A stretch of DNA of 8,767 nucleotides from contig DYLI01000043.1 in assembly GCA_020722165.1 (NCBI GenBank), positions 3,560-12,326 of the forward strand. The letters are read 5' to 3'. The position numbers were made by a program, and so were the translations under genes. The notes beneath the pieces were generated by a model. It did not search any database, was not told where the DNA came from, and was given only the letters and a program-made list of their open reading frames with translations. This document shows positions 6,221 through 8,767 of this stretch, one piece after another. Position 1 is the first letter of the stretch, and each line of letters starts with the position of its first letter. Source of the DNA: Halothiobacillus neapolitanus. Lineage in GTDB: Bacteria > Pseudomonadota > Gammaproteobacteria > Halothiobacillales > Halothiobacillaceae.

Positions 6221-7369
6221 TTAATTCATGTGCGGCTTGGCGGCCAAAAGTTCAGGTGTGACCTTGCTACCGGGTCGCGCGCGCTGTAGGCCTTCCAGAA
6301 TAATGCGCTCGCCGGGTTTGAGACCCTCCAGCACCGGGCGTAGGCCGTCTATCGTCGGGCCGAGCTTGACCGGGCGCATTTGCACACTATTTTCCGCATC
6401 AACCACCATCACGACGTGCCGACTTTGATTCATGCCCACCGCTGTTGCGGGAATGGCGGGGTTATTGAAAACTTGGGCGGTATTCATTTTTACATGCGCA
6501 AACTGGCCGGGCGCAAAGCGCTGCGCCATGTTGCTTAGTGACGCGCGTGCCTGACGTGTGCCGCTTTTGGCGTTAAACGTTGGTGCGAGGTAGTCGATTT
6601 TGGCCATATCCTGAAGGTGGCTGTCGCCTTGCAGGGTAATCTGCACCGGCTCGCCTAGCGGGGCACTTGGGCTTTGCGCAGAAAAGCCGTTCTGCGTGGC
6701 TTCGTCAATCTGGAAGTACACATACAGGGTGTCGGTAGGGGTAATCGTGGTCAACAGCGTCGTGCCGCTGCCCAGCGGCGAGGTCACAAGGTTGCCAGCG
6801 GTCATTTGAGTGCGTTCAATGTAACCGCTGATCGGGGCGTGAATCTGGGTATAGCCCAGATTGATACGTGCCGTGGTCAGCCGTGCTTGGGTGGCGCGCA
6901 GATTGGCTTCGGCGATCTGCTTGGCGGTGTCGCGCTGTTCAATGGCTTCACGTGAGAGGGTCTGGCTGCGCGCCAACTCCTGACCGCGCGCCTGCTCCCT
7001 GGTCGCCAGGCGCAGGTTAGCTTCGGCCTGTGCCACGGCGGCTTCGGCAGCGGCGACTTCGGCAGCAAACGGGCGGCTGTCGATGCTGTAAAGCAACTGG
7101 CCTTTTTCCACCCGCTCGCCATCGCGGAACTGCACGTTTTGCAGCATGCCGCTGACCTGCGGGCGCACTTCGACCTGTTCAATGGCGCGAATTTGCGCCG
7201 GATAAGTCACGCTTTGGCGCAGGCTTTGAGTTTGCACTTCAATCACGCCAACCTTGGGGGGCGGTGGCGCACCCGCAGCGGCGGAATTGGCCTGAACGGG
7301 GTAAAGCATGGGTAGCAGCAGGAGGGCAAACGCGGCAAATGTGCGCGGTGTAGGGTTACGGCAGGGCAT
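6221..7369 (-). CDS. RND efflux periplasmic adaptor (membrane fusion protein, AcrA/MexE-like)
   Basis: This 382-residue adaptor would bridge the RND permease and an outer-membrane channel. After a hydrophobic signal segment (about residues 9-28, ending PVQANS) come the first lipoyl half (VEVRPQVSGMLQ to LLYSIDSRPF), an Ala/Gln-rich alpha-hairpin coiled coil (about 100-165), the second lipoyl half (GYTQIHAPISGYIERTQMTAGNLV), a beta-barrel domain and a membrane-proximal domain. GGAG at 7378-7375, 5 bases upstream, supports ATG 7369. A longer reading from TTG 7438 would lack a good ribosome site and bury the signal peptide. Unlike AcrA or MexE as I recall them, there is no lipobox cysteine; the only cysteine is residue 3. 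The mature protein is thus probably not lipidated. It follows mntH by 61 bp and precedes mntA by 36 bp. Confidence 0.93.
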   Translation of the reverse strand: MPCRNPTPRTFAAFALLLLPMLYPVQANSAAAGAPPPPKVGVIEVQTQSLRQSVTYPAQIRAIEQVEVRPQVSGMLQNVQFRDGERVEKGQLLYSIDSRPFAAEVAAAEAAVAQAEANLRLATREQARGQELARSQTLSREAIEQRDTAKQIAEANLRATQARLTTARINLGYTQIHAPISGYIERTQMTAGNLVTSPLGSGTTLLTTITPTDTLYVYFQIDEATQNGFSAQSPSAPLGEPVQITLQGDSHLQDMAKIDYLAPTFNAKSGTRQARASLSNMAQRFAPGQFAHVKMNTAQVFNNPAIPATAVGMNQSRHVVMVVDAENSVQMRPVKLGPTIDGLRPVLEGLKPGERIILEGLQRARPGSKVTPELLAAKPHMN

Positions 7370-7374
7370 AGGGA

Positions 7375-7378
7375 CTCC
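7375..7378 (-). promoter_or_regulatory. Shine-Dalgarno deciding the adaptor start
   Basis: GGAG on the minus strand at 7378-7375 lies 5 bases before ATG 7369-7367. It sets the start so that the signal peptide is N-terminal, and rejects the 23-residue longer reading from TTG 7438, which would overlap the end of mntH. Confidence 0.65.
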
Positions 7379-7430
7379 GTGAGCATTATCTTCAACCGGG
7401 AGCGAGTCTAACCCACCAACCATTTGAAAA

Positions 7431-8699
7431 TCATGCAATAAAATCGCTCAATAAAAACCATAGATTGAGCGCGATAATGAGCAGTGCACATGCCCAAGCC
7501 AGGGCAAGCATCCAGCGTGGTGCGACCAAATCCCCCATCAATGTGCGGTTGGAGACCAGCAGAATCAGCGGAATCAGGGTAAAAGGAAGCTGCATCGACA
7601 GGACGACCTGTGAAAGCACCAGCAGGCTCAAGGGTTTGGCGGCCAGCAGGATGGCGATCACTGCCGGAATCATGGTCAACAGACGCAAGCCAAGACGCAC
7701 CCGTGCCATATTGACCTTGCGACCGAGCAGCGGCTCGAACACGATCTGCCCGGCCATGGTGGCGGTGGTCGAACTGGCGATACCCGCCGCCAGCAGGGCA
7801 AGGGCAAAGGTCAGCGCCGCCGCACCGCCGAAGAGCGGGCCGAGGGTGTGATAGGCCTGATCGATGTCGGTAATCATCAGTCCCTTGGCATGGAAGGCCG
7901 CCGCAGCGGTAATCAGAATGGCCGAATTGACCATCCAGGCCACGATCAGCGCGCCGAACGTATCCCATTTAAGAAGACGGTAGGCGCGTTTTTTGTCGTG
8001 TCCAACATCCTGGATGCGCGTGAGCACTTGCGAGGTGTGTAGGTAAATGTTGTGCGGCATCACGGTTGCGCCAATGATGCCGAGGGCGATAAACAGGGCG
8101 GTCGAGTCGGTAATGGTCAGATTGGGCATAAAGGCGTTACTGGCAATCGCCACAATGTCCGGCTGGATAATGAACATCTGAATCACATAGCCAAGACCGA
8201 TGGTGGCGACGAAAGCAATGATGGTCATTTCGACCCAGCGGAAACCGAAGCGCTCCAGCCACAAAATCAGCAGCACATCGAATACGGTCAAAATAATGGC
8301 CACGGGCAGAGGGATGCTGAACAACAGGTTGAGCGCAATCGCTACGCCTAAAAATTCCGCAAGGTCAGTCGCCATCATCGCCAGCGCCGCCGTGGATAGT
8401 AGTCCCTTGGCGCGCCAGCCTGAGTAGCGTTCGGCAATCAGTTGCGCCAGGTCTTTTTCAGTCGCCACGCCAAGCCGTGCAGCCAGAAGCTGCATCAGAA
8501 TGGCAATCATGCTCGCCATGGTGACGACCCAGAGCAGGGCGTAACCATAACGGCTGCCCGCTTCGAGCGAGGTCGCCCAGTTACCGGGATCCATGTAGCC
8601 GACCGAGACCAAAAAGGCAGGGCCGAGAAAAAACCAGAAGGGGCGACGAATACGGCGCGAGCTGTCGTCCGGGCTATGGGCAAGCGTATCGCTGTTCAT
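7431..8699 (-). CDS. mntH: NRAMP-family Mn2+/Fe2+ importer MntH
   Basis: This 422-residue inner-membrane, proton-coupled divalent metal importer has the usual NRAMP length and about 11 membrane helices. The metal-binding TM1 motif is intact as D37-P-G-N40 (GYMDPGNWATS), and the TM6 motif as M214-P-H-N217 (GATVMPHNIYLHTSQV). TDLAEFLG (111-118) is the conserved TM3 segment. The N-terminus is a charged cytoplasmic stretch of about 20 residues. The ATG at 8699 lies downstream of a sigma70-like promoter and a DtxR/MntR-like palindrome, so expression is probably repressed when metal is plentiful. The ribosome site is weak (AGG about 11 bases upstream). It is on the same strand as, and 61 bp upstream of, the RND adaptor with no terminator visible between, so readthrough into the efflux genes is possible. 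Mn2+ preference over Fe2+ is inferred from the family. Confidence 0.95.
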   Translation of the reverse strand: MNSDTLAHSPDDSSRRIRRPFWFFLGPAFLVSVGYMDPGNWATSLEAGSRYGYALLWVVTMASMIAILMQLLAARLGVATEKDLAQLIAERYSGWRAKGLLSTAALAMMATDLAEFLGVAIALNLLFSIPLPVAIILTVFDVLLILWLERFGFRWVEMTIIAFVATIGLGYVIQMFIIQPDIVAIASNAFMPNLTITDSTALFIALGIIGATVMPHNIYLHTSQVLTRIQDVGHDKKRAYRLLKWDTFGALIVAWMVNSAILITAAAAFHAKGLMITDIDQAYHTLGPLFGGAAALTFALALLAAGIASSTTATMAGQIVFEPLLGRKVNMARVRLGLRLLTMIPAVIAILLAAKPLSLLVLSQVVLSMQLPFTLIPLILLVSNRTLMGDLVAPRWMLALAWACALLIIALNLWFLLSDFIA

Positions 8700-8701
8700 T
8701 A

Positions 8702-8721
8702 TTAGGGCTGCCTAAATTTAG
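8702..8721 (-). promoter_or_regulatory. Candidate metal-repressor operator upstream of mntH
   Basis: On the plus strand TTAGG (8702-8706) and CCTAA (8711-8715) are perfect 5-bp arms around GCTG. They overlap a second, perfect 10-bp palindrome, CTAAATTTAG (8712-8721). TTAGG-N4-CCTAA resembles the core of DtxR/IdeR-type boxes, and MntR belongs to that family. The site lies just downstream of the predicted transcription start of a metal importer, where a repressor would block transcription. The palindromes are seen; which protein binds them is inference. Confidence 0.5.
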
Positions 8722-8732
8722 TTTTAGTGGAA

Positions 8733-8760
8733 TTTATCCCAAGTCTTGTCATGCGGTCAA
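8733..8760 (-). promoter_or_regulatory. Sigma70-type promoter of mntH
   Basis: On the minus strand a -35 element TTGACC (8760-8755, five of six matches to consensus) is followed after 16 bases by a -10 element GATAAA (8738-8733, four of six). Transcription would start near 8726, giving a leader of about 27 bases before the mntH ATG at 8699. The candidate operator lies within that leader. Confidence 0.6.
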
Positions 8761-8767
8761 ATGCAAA

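Noticed and set aside
7385..7420. Possible promoter for the RND adaptor: GATAAT at 7390-7385 or TAGACT at 7420-7415
   Set aside because: GATAAT would start transcription on top of the Shine-Dalgarno, and neither has a convincing -35 element at the right distance.
7370..7438. Longer adaptor start at TTG 7438
   Set aside because: It would place 23 polar residues before the signal peptide and overlap the mntH stop, while ATG 7369 has a good GGAG site 5 bases upstream.
7408..7968. A 186-codon minus-strand frame within mntH
   Set aside because: It overlaps the 3' half of mntH in another frame, and its composition (Asp/Arg/Gly-rich) matches no family. MntH in the other frame is intact, with conserved motifs.
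1..8767. tRNA or rRNA genes, CRISPR arrays, insertion sequences
   Set aside because: No cloverleaf sequence, regularly spaced repeat or transposase motif was seen on reading both strands.

Overview
The window looks like chromosomal DNA from a Gram-negative, ubiquinone-making member of the Pseudomonadota (beta- or gammaproteobacterial in character). The basis is a UbiA prenyltransferase, an entericidin-type lipoprotein, an RND multidrug efflux permease with its periplasmic adaptor, and an NRAMP/MntH metal importer. GC content is moderately high. I cannot name the genus.

Left part (1-2380). ubiA (4-hydroxybenzoate polyprenyltransferase) runs leftwards off the window edge, so its C-terminus is cut. 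Divergent from it, across an 82-bp gap, is a compact rightward operon: a gamma-class carbonic anhydrase-like protein (895-1452), an integral membrane protein resembling the DUF1461/TIGR01906 family that overlaps it by 4 bp (1449-2183), and a 46-residue entericidin-like lipoprotein whose ribosome binding site begins inside the preceding stop codon (2194-2334). A good intrinsic terminator (2357-2380) closes this operon.

Right part (2379-8767). Everything is on the minus strand and probably read as one or two transcripts: mntH (8699-7431), an RND adaptor (7369-6221), an antitoxin-toxin pair mntA-hepT (6184-5894 and 5897-5544), and the RND inner-membrane permease (5540-2379). mntH has a recognisable sigma70-type promoter and a DtxR/MntR-like palindrome just downstream of it, which suggests repression by metal. 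No outer-membrane channel gene and no local efflux regulator lies in the window.

The most unusual feature is the MNT/HEPN toxin-antitoxin pair lying between the adaptor and the permease of an RND pump. The permease ATG lies only 3 bp after the toxin stop codon, and its best Shine-Dalgarno sequence lies inside the toxin gene. Permease production therefore appears physically tied to transcription, and perhaps translation, of the toxin gene. Whether this is a regulatory arrangement or an accidental insertion that kept the operon working cannot be settled from one sequence.
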